In this document: positions 17,644-27,948 of the stretch, piece by piece | Position numbering within the stretch: the first letter of the stretch is position 1 | Layout: the number at the start of each line of letters is the position of its first letter | DNA from: Saprospiraceae bacterium | Lineage (GTDB): Bacteria > Bacteroidota > Bacteroidia > Chitinophagales > Saprospiraceae | DNA length: 64,000 bases | Direction: 5' to 3' | Assembly (NCBI GenBank): GCA_027488135.1 | Contig: JAIYCH010000089.1 | Location: forward strand, 62,001-126,000 | Notes under the pieces: generated by a model | Told to the model about the DNA's origin: nothing | What the model saw: only the letters and a program-made list of their open reading frames with translations | Database searches by the model: none | Translations under genes and position numbers: made by a program

Positions 17644-18204
17644 TTATCCAATGTCAGGTATATGATTTTTCTTTCTTCCAATCAAGCCTCCAATCAAGCC
17701 AACGAAAAGGGCGTAAATAATTGGACCAGTAATTAAGCCTTTTGCTAAATTTGCCAAAGAAAATCCTTCTTTGAGTTTCACCAGCGCTTGTTCGACCTGC
17801 CCCTCATTCATTCCCATTTTAAGATACATTTCCTCCATCTGTCTTATCATGACATCAATAAAACTTGCATCGACGTAAGTAAGGTAAACGAGATTAAATA
17901 AAGAGGTCAAAAAACCACATACAGCGCCAACCATGGCTGCCACCTGAAAAGAATCTTTAAAATGAATAAAACCATTTAATTCTTCATTTCTGTAAGATTT
18001 TACCGCTTGGACAGCGAGTATTAGGACCAGAATGAATGACCCCATGGTAAAGAATCCTTGCTGTTGAAAAGAAACGGAATCTCCAGCAAAGAGATACCCC
18101 ATCAAAGTAACGCCAACGGTTAACAAACCTGCCAATATTCCAAATCTATATGCGTGGGACCATTTGGCTGAAAACGATAATGAATTTTCTTTAGTACTTT
18201 CCAT
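17644..18204 (-). CDS. DUF4199 membrane protein
   Basis: The product is 186 residues with four membrane segments: WSHAYRFGILAGLLTVGVTL, the next around 50-68, one around 90-110 and one at 157-178. The stretch NGFIHFKDSFQVAAMVGAV is characteristic of DUF4199. It has an acidic loop between helices three and four. Function unknown; the linkage to the glycosyltransferase suggests an envelope role. Confidence 0.75.
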   Translation of the reverse strand: MESTKENSLSFSAKWSHAYRFGILAGLLTVGVTLMGYLFAGDSVSFQQQGFFTMGSFILVLILAVQAVKSYRNEELNGFIHFKDSFQVAAMVGAVCGFLTSLFNLVYLTYVDASFIDVMIRQMEEMYLKMGMNEGQVEQALVKLKEGFSLANLAKGLITGPIIYALFVGLIGGLIGRKKNHIPDIG

Positions 18205-18230
18205 TTTTATTAAAATTTAGGTCAAATATA

Positions 18231-19517
18231 TTAAAAATCGCTATAAAGATGCTCATCGTTCAAAACTAGTTTACCGTTATTAAACACGCATACAATCTTG
18301 CCAGTCATTATTTCATTCCAAAGAGGTGAATTTTCAGAAAGTGATGTATTATCATCTTTTTGTATAACAGCCTTAGCATTAGGTAAAAAGAAAGTAAGAT
18401 TAGCCTTAGCTCCTTCTTGAATGACAGGTAATTCCACCTTAAATATACGTCGGGGATGATAGGCTAAAATATCAACCATGTTAAGTAATGGAAGTTCAGA
18501 AAAATGAGTTCTTAGCATTTGAAAAACGTGTTGCAAAGAAATTGAACCGAACGAAGCATAAGGAAATTCCAATTTTTTATGTTCTGATTCCCATGGCAAA
18601 TGATTAGAACTAATTAGTTGGATTGTTCCATCTAAAACGGCTTCCTTTAAAGCCATTCTATCATTTTCCGTTCTCAACGGAGGCATCATTTTAAAATTCA
18701 CATCAAAAGATTCCAAATCATTTTCTGAATAAACCAAATTAAAAATTGGTACGGAAGCAAAAAGCGATTGATTTAATTTATCTGATTTTCGTAATCTGTC
18801 AACCCCTGCTTTTGAGCTTAAGCCCCAAAGAAATAATTTTCCATCGGCATAATCGAGTAAAGAAAGATCTCGCTGAATCATTAAATCTTCAGCAACGTCA
18901 GGAATACCGGGGAGACCTAACAGAGCACTTATTCTACCTTCATGAATTTGTCCATCTACGGCCAGCTTAAAATCCATAGGAAAATGGATACAAATACCAT
19001 CGAAGCCGATCATATATTTCAATGCCCGATAAAATAATCCAGCATTATCAACAGGTTTCAGGCCATCAGAAAAACCAATAGCGCCTGCTTTATGTAAATC
19101 CATGAGCTCTGCCATTTCTTTTCCTTCTCCCTTTTCGCTTAATGAGGCAATAGGGAAAATTTCAACAGCTTCCTTATGGTTTAACTGAGTCAAATAATGT
19201 ATTGCCGCTTTATTGTCCACCCTTGGATGGGTATCAGGCCAAGGAGCTAAAGCGGTAAATCCACCGGCCGCTGCGGTAGCCCTCAATGATGATAAAGATT
19301 CACGGTGTTCTTCTCCCGGATCCCCATGACTTGCACCAATATCCATCCATCCAATGGAAACATGAAGGTCTTCTATCGCAATAACCTTTGCGTCAGGTGC
19401 TAACAGATTAACACCTATTTTACGTATTATACCTTCGCTGATGAATAAATCTACCTTATCCGTTGTAGAGGGATAACTTCGGTCAACCAGGGTAACGTTT
19501 TTAAATAACCAAGTCAT
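18231..19517 (-). CDS. Dihydroorotase-like amidohydrolase lacking the HxH metal motif
   Basis: This 428-residue member of the dihydroorotase/amidohydrolase superfamily has the framework GWMDIGASHGDPGEEHRESL followed by AAAGGFTALAPWPDT, and GAIGFSDGLKPVDNAGL. In active type I dihydroorotases the first strand carries DxHxHLR and the middle motif FSDDG. Here the HxH is replaced by IGASHG and FSDDG is FSDG. The late His/Asp region is SNHLPWESEH instead of TDHAPH. It is probably a non-catalytic partner, like the pyrC' subunits of aspartate carbamoyltransferase complexes, or has changed function. It sits inside an envelope operon, not with pyr genes. Confidence 0.75.
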   Translation of the reverse strand: MTWLFKNVTLVDRSYPSTTDKVDLFISEGIIRKIGVNLLAPDAKVIAIEDLHVSIGWMDIGASHGDPGEEHRESLSSLRATAAAGGFTALAPWPDTHPRVDNKAAIHYLTQLNHKEAVEIFPIASLSEKGEGKEMAELMDLHKAGAIGFSDGLKPVDNAGLFYRALKYMIGFDGICIHFPMDFKLAVDGQIHEGRISALLGLPGIPDVAEDLMIQRDLSLLDYADGKLFLWGLSSKAGVDRLRKSDKLNQSLFASVPIFNLVYSENDLESFDVNFKMMPPLRTENDRMALKEAVLDGTIQLISSNHLPWESEHKKLEFPYASFGSISLQHVFQMLRTHFSELPLLNMVDILAYHPRRIFKVELPVIQEGAKANLTFFLPNAKAVIQKDDNTSLSENSPLWNEIMTGKIVCVFNNGKLVLNDEHLYSDF

Positions 19518-19528
19518 TGTCGAGAGAA

Positions 19529-21844
19529 TTATTGAACTAATTTAGGGTATCGTCTATTATTTACCCAAATAAAATCATTTTCTGTTTTAGTTAAAACAGA
19601 AGAAAAGGGTCTGACTAACATTTCGTCGATAAAAACATTTGTTTTTTTAAGATCTGGATTATTCGCGATAATCGTTATTTGGCTTCCACTGCGATGAAGA
19701 ACCCATGGTATTTCAATCAAGGCCCAACCATCATCGTCAAAAACATGGATATTGGGGTGAGAGGGGAAGATCTCTTCGAATTTCTCCTTATTTTTTGTTA
19801 CCTCTGTGATGGTAAATTGCGAGGTAGTGCGTTTGTCCTCATCTATAAACATCCAAATAGAAAATATCCAGGCCCCCTCTTTTGCAATATCCGCTATTTT
19901 TCCTTGAAACAAAATATTGCCCGAATTCAGCAAATATTTACAGCCACTATTACCTGCATATTTTAGTGTATTGACATTACCTTTATTCCAATCCTCAAAT
20001 AAAAATTCAGCATCATCTTCTGAAGAATAGGTCGTTGTATTTGCTTTCAAGTTAGATGATATCAAAACATTAGCCTCTTTGACTTTATCGAGCACTGATT
20101 TTTCAAAAGAATTATGCGGCAGAAGGTAAAGAGACATTCTGTCCTCGTCATGTAAAATAGAAGCATATTTTAGCAAATGAGCGTAAGGTTTTCCCCTCTC
20201 ATTGTCAAGATTACTTTTATCTACCATTAAAAGGAAAGGACGTTTGTCACTCAAGCCTTTTAAAAGCAAAGGATATTTATATGGTTCACTGACCCATTGT
20301 AACTGATTGATAGTTTGTTTACGCGAAGTTCTTGTTAGCATAGCACTATTCGTAGGCAATCCTGTTTTTGCCGACATCAATAGCGCTTTTTGCAAAATAA
20401 AACCTTCCGGTTCTCTCCAAAATTGATCAGAACCTAAATTAAAATAAGGAATCGTTAATATAGATTGGAATTTCTCTGCTTGAATACCTGTTAAAAAACT
20501 TAGTTTTCTACCCAATTCAAGTTCGGGAATAGCTTCCATACCTACATTCAACCTTCTATGATAATGGATAAGATCAAAGGACATAAGAGCGAAGTAAATG
20601 CTCCAGACAAAAAAAGCAATACCTTTTCCTTTAAAAAATCTAAATAAAGAAACGGCCATTATTATATGAATGACATAATAAAAAATCCAGGCAAATCTAC
20701 CCACAGACCTAAATTGTCTAAAAGGTCCGGTATAGGACAATAAACCTTCAAAACCACTAATAATGAATGGCAAACCAAATGAAATGATTAATAATATGAT
20801 GGCTGATAACATCACAGCAAGTAATCCAACATCTTTTCCAGAAAAGAGCTCATAAAAATAATGCCTCTGTTTTGGTAAAAAATGAATAATTATAAGAAGC
20901 AGCAAAAAGAATGGAAAAGTAAGACCGAGATAATGGTATCTTTCTATGTCAGAAAACGACTCCCATTGAATTGAAAAGAGATGATTACTAACCCATCGCC
21001 AAAGTGGATTATCCTGAGAAAATAATAATCCACCCGGTGTGGCATTAAACTGAAAGAACCCCCAAGGTTGAGGGCTTCGGTCTAAAGGTTGATTTCCACC
21101 ATTTACCCACATAAATAACAGGGTAAATGGAATAATGACGGCACCTAATAAATGTATTATAAAAACGGGAACTGGCGGTTTTTTCTCAGGACTAAAATAC
21201 CAGAAAAAAGAAAAAAGTAAAGAAAAAGAAAATATAAAAGCAACATAATAAAAGTGAATACCTGCTGCCAGAAAGGTGAGTATTATGAGGGGAACGAGGG
21301 TTTTAAAAAAGGGTTTTTTACTGTACAAAAGCCAATAGTACAATAAACCGGGAATAACTGCCAGATGAGCCAAACCCAAATGTGCCTCCATTCTCAATAA
21401 TTGCGGTGATAAAAAAGCAATGGTTAAGGATGTCGCAGCGGCGATATAAAAAGGTAAGCCGAGTAAAAGACCTATCTTATAAAGATACAGAACGCCTATT
21501 AAAAAGCTGAAAAGAAGAAAAAAATGAATAATTTTTGGCAAATAATCTGTGAGATCTACCCCATTATTATACAGCCATTTTAAAGGAAATGATATCGTTG
21601 CCAAACCGTCAGCTGCCACAATATTTTCACCATAAGGGTAATTCATTCCATCGTAATGATTGAATGTCTTATCAAATTTAATGTGATAAAGTGGGACTAA
21701 ATAGCTTTTAATTCCATCTCCATAAGGCTCAACTACATAATGAGGTGGAAGATTGATCCATTCGCTCCACCGATAACTTATTAAGGATAACGTGAGGAGA
21801 CAAAACAATATGAACCAACTTGATTTTTTAAAACTATTCGGCAT
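19529..21844 (-). CDS. Large polytopic membrane protein, GT-C/YfhO-like layout
   Basis: The product is 771 residues. About ten to twelve hydrophobic segments fill the first ~440 residues, with a loop after the first helix containing EPYGDGIKSYLVP and NYPYGENI, followed by a ~330-residue soluble C-terminal domain. Acidic residues in the first extracytoplasmic loop and this overall layout recall lipid-linked-sugar glycosyltransferases of the GT-C type and YfhO-like proteins. I do not recognise a specific family. It lies 12 bp after the BatA-type gene. Confidence 0.6.
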   Translation of the reverse strand: MPNSFKKSSWFILFCLLTLSLISYRWSEWINLPPHYVVEPYGDGIKSYLVPLYHIKFDKTFNHYDGMNYPYGENIVAADGLATISFPLKWLYNNGVDLTDYLPKIIHFFLLFSFLIGVLYLYKIGLLLGLPFYIAAATSLTIAFLSPQLLRMEAHLGLAHLAVIPGLLYYWLLYSKKPFFKTLVPLIILTFLAAGIHFYYVAFIFSFSLLFSFFWYFSPEKKPPVPVFIIHLLGAVIIPFTLLFMWVNGGNQPLDRSPQPWGFFQFNATPGGLLFSQDNPLWRWVSNHLFSIQWESFSDIERYHYLGLTFPFFLLLLIIIHFLPKQRHYFYELFSGKDVGLLAVMLSAIILLIISFGLPFIISGFEGLLSYTGPFRQFRSVGRFAWIFYYVIHIIMAVSLFRFFKGKGIAFFVWSIYFALMSFDLIHYHRRLNVGMEAIPELELGRKLSFLTGIQAEKFQSILTIPYFNLGSDQFWREPEGFILQKALLMSAKTGLPTNSAMLTRTSRKQTINQLQWVSEPYKYPLLLKGLSDKRPFLLMVDKSNLDNERGKPYAHLLKYASILHDEDRMSLYLLPHNSFEKSVLDKVKEANVLISSNLKANTTTYSSEDDAEFLFEDWNKGNVNTLKYAGNSGCKYLLNSGNILFQGKIADIAKEGAWIFSIWMFIDEDKRTTSQFTITEVTKNKEKFEEIFPSHPNIHVFDDDGWALIEIPWVLHRSGSQITIIANNPDLKKTNVFIDEMLVRPFSSVLTKTENDFIWVNNRRYPKLVQ

Positions 21845-21856
21845 TTATGAAATACA

Positions 21857-23884
21857 TTATTTCCACCATCTAAGAATAAAAGTTTCCAAAAGTAAAAAGA
21901 TTAAGGCAGCGATTAAAAAATAACGCCATAAAATTACACCTTGATTTTGCTCTGAAACATTTGCGGATAAGATAGAGGCTTCACCCGGGGTAAAAACTTT
22001 AAAAAAATCACCTAGACTTTCTTTAAGTTCATTAAATGAGAAGTATGAAAGATCAGATTCCAATCTATTATAATTAAAGGCAAACTCATGAATGACATTA
22101 TCGCTTTCGTCAACGACCTGATATTGCCCGGCTTCCTTCAATTGTCCATTTAGAGATAAACTTAAAGACTGCCCTAAAAACCTTTGCCCGGGAATAAATT
22201 CACCTTTTAAGCCTTTGATTTTATATACTTTATCTGTTGAAATATTATTTAACGGAATAGTTACCAATTCATCTTTTCCTGCAATAAATGAAACAGGCTG
22301 ATTTCCACCTCCTGCAATGCCCAATTTATAGAGAAGAGGAATAAAGATATCACTTTGATTAACCAAAGAATTGAACTCTTCAGAGAGAGGAGCTGATGAC
22401 CTATAGAAAATACCACCTCCCACATTAAAGGCACTCAAATAACTGGTACCGTCCCGGTAGGTAAGTAATTTTTGTTCTCCAAAAATAGATGAATTTTCAA
22501 AACTAAAATTCCCCTTAGTGACAGGTAATTTCATCATAACCTTAGATGGTTCATACACATCTCTGAAAGCAAAAGACGCAAGATCTATCTCCCCCACCTG
22601 TCGTTCCACCTGACTAAAATTAAGTATCCGAGGTATTTGAATTTTGCTGAAAAAGGTATTATAATCAGCTAATTGAGGGTTTGCCTGTGGAAAAAATAAA
22701 ACATTTTTGCCTGTTTCAAGGTATGAAAGCACGGTGGATGCTAATCCGGAACTTACCTCAGGAATTTCATCCAAGATAATCAAATCATACTTATCCCATT
22801 TTTCATAAGAAATTTTATTAGCAGGTTGATAATCCACTTTAAAAGGCGTCATTCCTACAAAGGCTGCTGTAAAGGCCTCATTTGGTTTGTCCTTAGATAT
22901 AATTAAGACTTCAATGGAAGGAATAACCTCGAAGGAAATAAAGTATTTGTCATCAAACTGAATAGGATAATCAGTAATACTCAGGGAGGCTTTTTGCCAT
23001 CCAACTTTATCGAGAGAGAGGAAAACGGTATCTATTCTGGATTCGCCAGCGGCCATATTAAAAGAACCAAGAGGCCTATTTTGACCATCAAACTGTAAGG
23101 AAAGCCTTATATTTTCCGCCGTGGCCGTTCCTCTGTTTCTGGTTTGAACAATTAATGGTATTTTTTCTTTCCACAATCTTACAGGAGAATCAAACCAAAC
23201 GGAATCTATAGAAATATTGTTTTGTTCAATAGCTTCAACAGGCACGAGGGCCATAGAGACAGAACTATCTGCCGTTACAGTAAAGTCAGAAATACTCTTT
23301 TGAAAGTCAGAAATCTGGTAAATAAATGCATTTTGCGCTTTGTCATTAAACAGCGCTTGTTTTTGTTTCTCAAGAATCAATTGTAGCGGCTGAACTGACG
23401 GCGAAACCTGAATTTCTTCTATCAGATCGAGGGCATCTTCCCTGGCCAAAAAACGGTTATTCCACGAACTTGAAGCATTATTTATCAAATAAAATTTATC
23501 TTCCCGACCAAAACCGAGAATAATATCTCTTGCCCTTTCTTTAGCTATTTCAAGCATAGGTGCATCCCTGGTGATACCTTGCATGCTAAAGCTATTATCA
23601 ACAAAAATACTTATGTGTTTAATTCCTTTATTTGAAATTTTACCCGAGGGAATAAAAGGTTGGGAAAACGCAAAAACCAGGGCTGCAAAGGCCAATAATC
23701 TCATGGCCAATATTAAACGTTTTTTCACCTTAGACCGATTCTGCTTTTCCTCCTTTATAGATTGTAGCAAACGAACATTACTGAAGTAAACCTTCCTGAA
23801 TCGTCTAAAATGAAAAAGATGAATGATTATTGGAATAGAAAGACCTAATAACCCCCACAAAAAAAAAGGAAATAAAAATTGCAT
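21857..23884 (-). CDS. BatA-domain / VWA-like membrane protein
   Basis: This 675-residue protein opens with the BatA (aerotolerance regulator N-terminal) module: a first helix FPFFLWGLLGLSIPIIIHLF, the basic HFRRFRKVYFSNV segment, and a second helix near 62-77. A von Willebrand factor A-type domain follows with the MIDAS-like DNSFS near residue 94. A long beta-rich region and a final anchor helix (FLIAALIFLLLETFILRWW) complete it. Bacteroidota carry many such proteins, anchored in the inner membrane with the VWA part in the periplasm. It is the first gene of the six-gene operon. The precise function is unknown. Confidence 0.82.
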   Translation of the reverse strand: MQFLFPFFLWGLLGLSIPIIIHLFHFRRFRKVYFSNVRLLQSIKEEKQNRSKVKKRLILAMRLLAFAALVFAFSQPFIPSGKISNKGIKHISIFVDNSFSMQGITRDAPMLEIAKERARDIILGFGREDKFYLINNASSSWNNRFLAREDALDLIEEIQVSPSVQPLQLILEKQKQALFNDKAQNAFIYQISDFQKSISDFTVTADSSVSMALVPVEAIEQNNISIDSVWFDSPVRLWKEKIPLIVQTRNRGTATAENIRLSLQFDGQNRPLGSFNMAAGESRIDTVFLSLDKVGWQKASLSITDYPIQFDDKYFISFEVIPSIEVLIISKDKPNEAFTAAFVGMTPFKVDYQPANKISYEKWDKYDLIILDEIPEVSSGLASTVLSYLETGKNVLFFPQANPQLADYNTFFSKIQIPRILNFSQVERQVGEIDLASFAFRDVYEPSKVMMKLPVTKGNFSFENSSIFGEQKLLTYRDGTSYLSAFNVGGGIFYRSSAPLSEEFNSLVNQSDIFIPLLYKLGIAGGGNQPVSFIAGKDELVTIPLNNISTDKVYKIKGLKGEFIPGQRFLGQSLSLSLNGQLKEAGQYQVVDESDNVIHEFAFNYNRLESDLSYFSFNELKESLGDFFKVFTPGEASILSANVSEQNQGVILWRYFLIAALIFLLLETFILRWWK

Positions 23885-23954
23885 GCCTTACAGTATAAAA
23901 TTAGCACAATAATAAAGTTATATCCAAAGAATTAAAAATTATTCTTTTATTGTG

Positions 23955-23986
23955 CAAAAATAAAGTAAAGTGGGATACCAAATCAA
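23955..23986 (-). promoter_or_regulatory. Promoter of the BatA-to-glycosyltransferase operon
   Basis: On the minus strand TTG (23984-23986), 21 nt and TATTTTTG (23955-23962) match the consensus. It overlaps the start of the divergent queE, so the two transcription units may interfere. Confidence 0.5.
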
Positions 23987-24605
23987 AGAAATATTTTATA
24001 CCCTACAGGGCGAAGGTGCTATGGCAGGCAGACCAGCTGTATTTTGCCGATTTACAGGATGTAATTTATGGAGTGGGCGCGAAGAAGACAGGGCACAGGC
24101 CATTTGTACTTTTTGTGATACTGATTTCAGAGGTACCGACGGGTTAAATGGAGGAACCTATCCCGACGCAGAACATTTAGCCATGAAAATTGCTTCTTGC
24201 TGGCCCGACCTTTCAAAAGGAACTCCTTATGTGGTTTGTACGGGTGGAGAACCTCTTTTACAAATGGATGTCGCATTTACCCAGGCTATAAAAAAATATG
24301 GATTTGAGATAGCGGTAGAAACGAATGGCACAAAACCCCTAGTTGATGGCATAGACTGGGTTTGTGTAAGCCCCAAATCTACGGCGAACCTAGTGGTTAC
24401 AGAGGGAAATGAACTCAAACTTGTTTACCCACAAATAGATGCTGCCCCTGAACAATATGAAAAATTATCGTTCGACCATTTTTATCTACAACCAATGGAT
24501 GGAGAAAATGCTAAAATTACAGAGCAACAAACACTAGAATATTGTTTAAAAAATCCACAATGGAAAATGAGTGTACAGGTTCATAAATGGCTGAACATAC
24601 CTTAA
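23970..24605 (+). CDS. queE: 7-carboxy-7-deazaguanine synthase
   Basis: This 211-residue radical SAM enzyme converts 6-carboxy-tetrahydropterin to 7-carboxy-7-deazaguanine in queuosine synthesis. The cluster cysteines are Cys31, Cys46 and Cys49, spaced CX14CX2C, the variant found in one QueE group instead of CX3CX2C. The N-terminal FYTLQGEGAMAGRPAVF and GGEPLLQ are diagnostic. The start is a GTG at 23970, since an in-frame TAA lies 9 nt upstream. A second queuosine gene, queG, is at 53974-54903. Confidence 0.93.
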   Translation: MGYQIKEIFYTLQGEGAMAGRPAVFCRFTGCNLWSGREEDRAQAICTFCDTDFRGTDGLNGGTYPDAEHLAMKIASCWPDLSKGTPYVVCTGGEPLLQMDVAFTQAIKKYGFEIAVETNGTKPLVDGIDWVCVSPKSTANLVVTEGNELKLVYPQIDAAPEQYEKLSFDHFYLQPMDGENAKITEQQTLEYCLKNPQWKMSVQVHKWLNIP

Positions 24606-24739
24606 TTTTAAAATAATAGTAATACTATTAAATAATAAGTTTTGTTATTTTTTAATCTATTTAGAATAATAATTAAGATTTATAAAGTATTTTGCGTTTA
24701 ATATTTAAAATATTTTATTTATCAACACATTATTCTCTT

Positions 24740-27700
24740 ATGAAAAAACATTTACTTACATTATTGCTTTTTCTTGGAGTGTTCAGCCTGGCACAGGCTC
24801 AGCGTTCCATAAGCGGAAAAGTAACAGACGCTAAGGGTGAGGCTCTTATCGGCGCGAGTGTTCTCGTTAAAGGTTCAACGGGAGGCACAGTTTCTGACAT
24901 AGATGGAACTTATTCCATCAGTGTACCTACAGGTTCTAACGTATTGGTTTTCAGTTATACTGGTTTCAATACAATGGAAATAACCTTAGGAACTTCAAAC
25001 ACTGTTGACGTAACCTTAGAGGAAGGAATTTTGCTTGAGGAAGCAGTAGTTACTGCTTTGGGAATCAAGCGTTCCGAGAAATCTCTAACTTATGCGGCAC
25101 AACAAATTAATAATGAGCAATTAACGATTATTCGTCAAACGAACATTAATAATGCGTTAGCTGGTAAAATTGCAGGTGTACAGGTTCGCAGCCAATCTTC
25201 CATGAAGTTAAATTCAGGAGCTTCTATTCGTATTCGTGGTGCCGGATCTTTGTCAGATAAAGGACCATTGTATGTTGTTGACGGAACGCCTGTTACAAAC
25301 TCATTTGACTTCAACATGGATGATGTGGAGAGTGTTACCGTTTTAAAGGGACCTAACGCAACAGCTATTTACGGTCAACGTGGAGATGCTGGTGTTATCG
25401 TGGTAACAACTAAAAAAGGCAATAAAGGTAAAGGTATTGGTGTAGAAGTTAACCAAAGTACTTTCTTTGATAAAGTATATATCCTACCTGAATATCAAAA
25501 CACCCACGCAGGTGGTGGTGAGTCAGAACTTATCAAATTTACATGGAACGCAGGTATGCCAGCTGATTGGAAAGCATTGGATGGTAAATTTTATCACGAC
25601 TATGAGGATGACGCTAGCTGGGGTCCTAAAATGACAGGACAAGAGTACATTCCTTGGTATTCATGGTATAAAAGTGATAAGAATCCATATTATATGCAAA
25701 CAGCGAAGTTGGAAGGTCAGCCAAACAATATCCGCGATTTCTATAATACAGGTATTACTACGTTGAATAACGTCAACTTCAAAACGGGAGGAGATAATTA
25801 TAATCTACGTGTATCTTTATCAAACCAAGGTGCAAAAGGTATGTTACCTAACTCTGGTTCAGACAAATATACTGTGGCTACCAATACCAATGTAGATTTA
25901 GGAAAATACATTACGATTGGAGCGAACATAAACTATGTTACGAACAGAATTACAGGTGAATTTTCTGATGGATATAGCAATAATTCAACAGGATCATTTA
26001 ATTCATGGTTTCACCGTGATTTAGATTTCACTAAAATGAAGGAACTTCAGGGAATGACTTCACCTGAAGGATATTTAGCTAGCTGGAACCATTACAACGT
26101 TCCAAAATATAACACCAGTCCAAGAAATTTCTATGCTGCAAACTACTGGTATAATCCTTATGATTATTTCAATAACAGAAATATTGTAACGAACACCAGA
26201 AGATTTTTTGGTGATGTTAACTTAACGGCAAAATTGAGTGATAAATTCAAGATTACTGGATTTATCCGTAGAAATGAGTACCAGACAGATTTTGAAGATA
26301 AATTAAATAACATATTACAATTATCTGGTTTACAAACAGGTTACTTTAATGCTTATTCTACGCAGTTAACTTATTTCAGAGAAGATAATTATGAAGCTAT
26401 TGCTACTTATGCTGATAAATTTGGAGATATCAGTGTTGAAGCGAATGGTGGTGTGAATATGAGAATTGAAAAGGCTAAATCAATAGCTGGTTCAACTTCT
26501 CAGGGATTAAACGTTCCTGATTTATTTACAGTTGGAAATTCAAAAGTGGCTCAAGTACCTTCAGAAAGTAGGTCATTAAAGCAGGTAAATTCTGTATATG
26601 CCAGAGGTTCTTTTGGTTATAAGAGTTTATTATACCTAGACTGGTCTGCAAGAAACGATTGGAGTTCTGCTCTACCTGCAAACGCAAACAGTTATTTTTA
26701 TCCAAGTTTAGGAACGAGTTTTGTATTCAGCGAATTAACAGCTGATGCCCTTCCATTCTTAAGTTTTGGTAAAGTTAGAGCATCCGTTGCTCAAGTAGGT
26801 TCTGATCTGGGAGCCTATCAATTAGATTTATTTTATGGATTAAATGCTAACCAATGGACGGCAGGTAACTTCCTTATGGCAACACCGGACGGTTTGATTG
26901 ATGCGGGTATTAAACCATCATTATCATCTGCTTTGGAGGTAGGTACAGATTTGAAATTCTTTAATAACAGAGTTGGCTTAAGTGCAACTTATTTCAAAGA
27001 AAAGAAAATCAATGAAATTTTAAGTATTCCTATTACCTCTGCGAGTGGATTTGGCAGTAAATTAATTAATGCGGGTAGAATTGACCGTTGGGGCGTTGAA
27101 CTTGCTGTAGATTTAAATCCTATCAAAACAAGAGATTTAAACTGGGATGTAACTTTAAACTTTGCCAGTATCGATAATGAGGTTAAAGAGTTAACAGCAG
27201 GTATTACTGAACAATTAGTAGGTGTAAATAGTGCTTTTACAGGATTTGGCGTACGTCAGGTGAATGTAGTTGGCGAGAAATGGGGACAATTACGTGGTGG
27301 AGCCATTAAGCGCGACGACCAAGGAAGAGCTATTTTAGATAAAGATGGACTATACACAGCGGTAAATAATCAATATTTAGGAAGTGTTTTACCTGATGTA
27401 ACGGGTGGATTTGTAAGTCAGTTAACTTACAAAAATTTCTCTTTCAGCTTTAACATTGACTATTCATTTGGTGGTAAATACTATTCATTATCTGATGCAT
27501 GGGGTAAATTCTCTGGATTATTTGCAGCAACAGGTGCATTGAATGACAAAGGAAATAATGTTCGTGACGATGTAAGTGCTGGTGGTGGTGTGAAAGTAGA
27601 AGGTGTAAATGCAGCGGGAGAACCTGTAACTATGTACGCTGATGGCTTCAATTATTTCCACCAGTTTGTAAATAGAGGTATTGCTGAAGATCATTTATTT

Positions 27701-27937
27701 GATTTATCTTTTGTGAAATTAAGAGAAGTAAGTTTTGGTTACAGTATTCCTGTGGCAAATACTTCTTTTGCTAAATTCGTTCAGGGAGCAACTATTTCAT
27801 TAGTAGCAAGAAACCCTTGGTTAATTTATGCACAAAATCGCGATTTTGACCCAAGCGAACTTGCTGGTACTTTTGGTGAAAACGGACAATTTCCTGGCAC
27901 AAGAAGTATTGGATTTAACCTTAAATTACAATTCTAA
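24740..27937 (+). CDS. SusC/RagA-type TonB-dependent outer-membrane transporter
   Basis: The product is 1065 residues. It has a signal peptide (residues ~1-20), a carboxypeptidase-like CNA-B plug extension (SISGKVTDAKGEALIGASV), the linker EEAVVTALGIKR, a TonB plug with YVVDGTPV, and a 22-strand barrel ending in GFNLKLQF with a terminal aromatic. Together with the downstream SusD-like lipoprotein it would import oligosaccharides or peptides. The ATG at 24740 is chosen because the signal peptide starts there. No regulator or glycoside hydrolase is adjacent, so this is not a full polysaccharide utilisation locus. Confidence 0.94.
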   Translation: MKKHLLTLLLFLGVFSLAQAQRSISGKVTDAKGEALIGASVLVKGSTGGTVSDIDGTYSISVPTGSNVLVFSYTGFNTMEITLGTSNTVDVTLEEGILLEEAVVTALGIKRSEKSLTYAAQQINNEQLTIIRQTNINNALAGKIAGVQVRSQSSMKLNSGASIRIRGAGSLSDKGPLYVVDGTPVTNSFDFNMDDVESVTVLKGPNATAIYGQRGDAGVIVVTTKKGNKGKGIGVEVNQSTFFDKVYILPEYQNTHAGGGESELIKFTWNAGMPADWKALDGKFYHDYEDDASWGPKMTGQEYIPWYSWYKSDKNPYYMQTAKLEGQPNNIRDFYNTGITTLNNVNFKTGGDNYNLRVSLSNQGAKGMLPNSGSDKYTVATNTNVDLGKYITIGANINYVTNRITGEFSDGYSNNSTGSFNSWFHRDLDFTKMKELQGMTSPEGYLASWNHYNVPKYNTSPRNFYAANYWYNPYDYFNNRNIVTNTRRFFGDVNLTAKLSDKFKITGFIRRNEYQTDFEDKLNNILQLSGLQTGYFNAYSTQLTYFREDNYEAIATYADKFGDISVEANGGVNMRIEKAKSIAGSTSQGLNVPDLFTVGNSKVAQVPSESRSLKQVNSVYARGSFGYKSLLYLDWSARNDWSSALPANANSYFYPSLGTSFVFSELTADALPFLSFGKVRASVAQVGSDLGAYQLDLFYGLNANQWTAGNFLMATPDGLIDAGIKPSLSSALEVGTDLKFFNNRVGLSATYFKEKKINEILSIPITSASGFGSKLINAGRIDRWGVELAVDLNPIKTRDLNWDVTLNFASIDNEVKELTAGITEQLVGVNSAFTGFGVRQVNVVGEKWGQLRGGAIKRDDQGRAILDKDGLYTAVNNQYLGSVLPDVTGGFVSQLTYKNFSFSFNIDYSFGGKYYSLSDAWGKFSGLFAATGALNDKGNNVRDDVSAGGGVKVEGVNAAGEPVTMYADGFNYFHQFVNRGIAEDHLFDLSFVKLREVSFGYSIPVANTSFAKFVQGATISLVARNPWLIYAQNRDFDPSELAGTFGENGQFPGTRSIGFNLKLQF

Positions 27938-27948
27938 TAAACAGAAAT

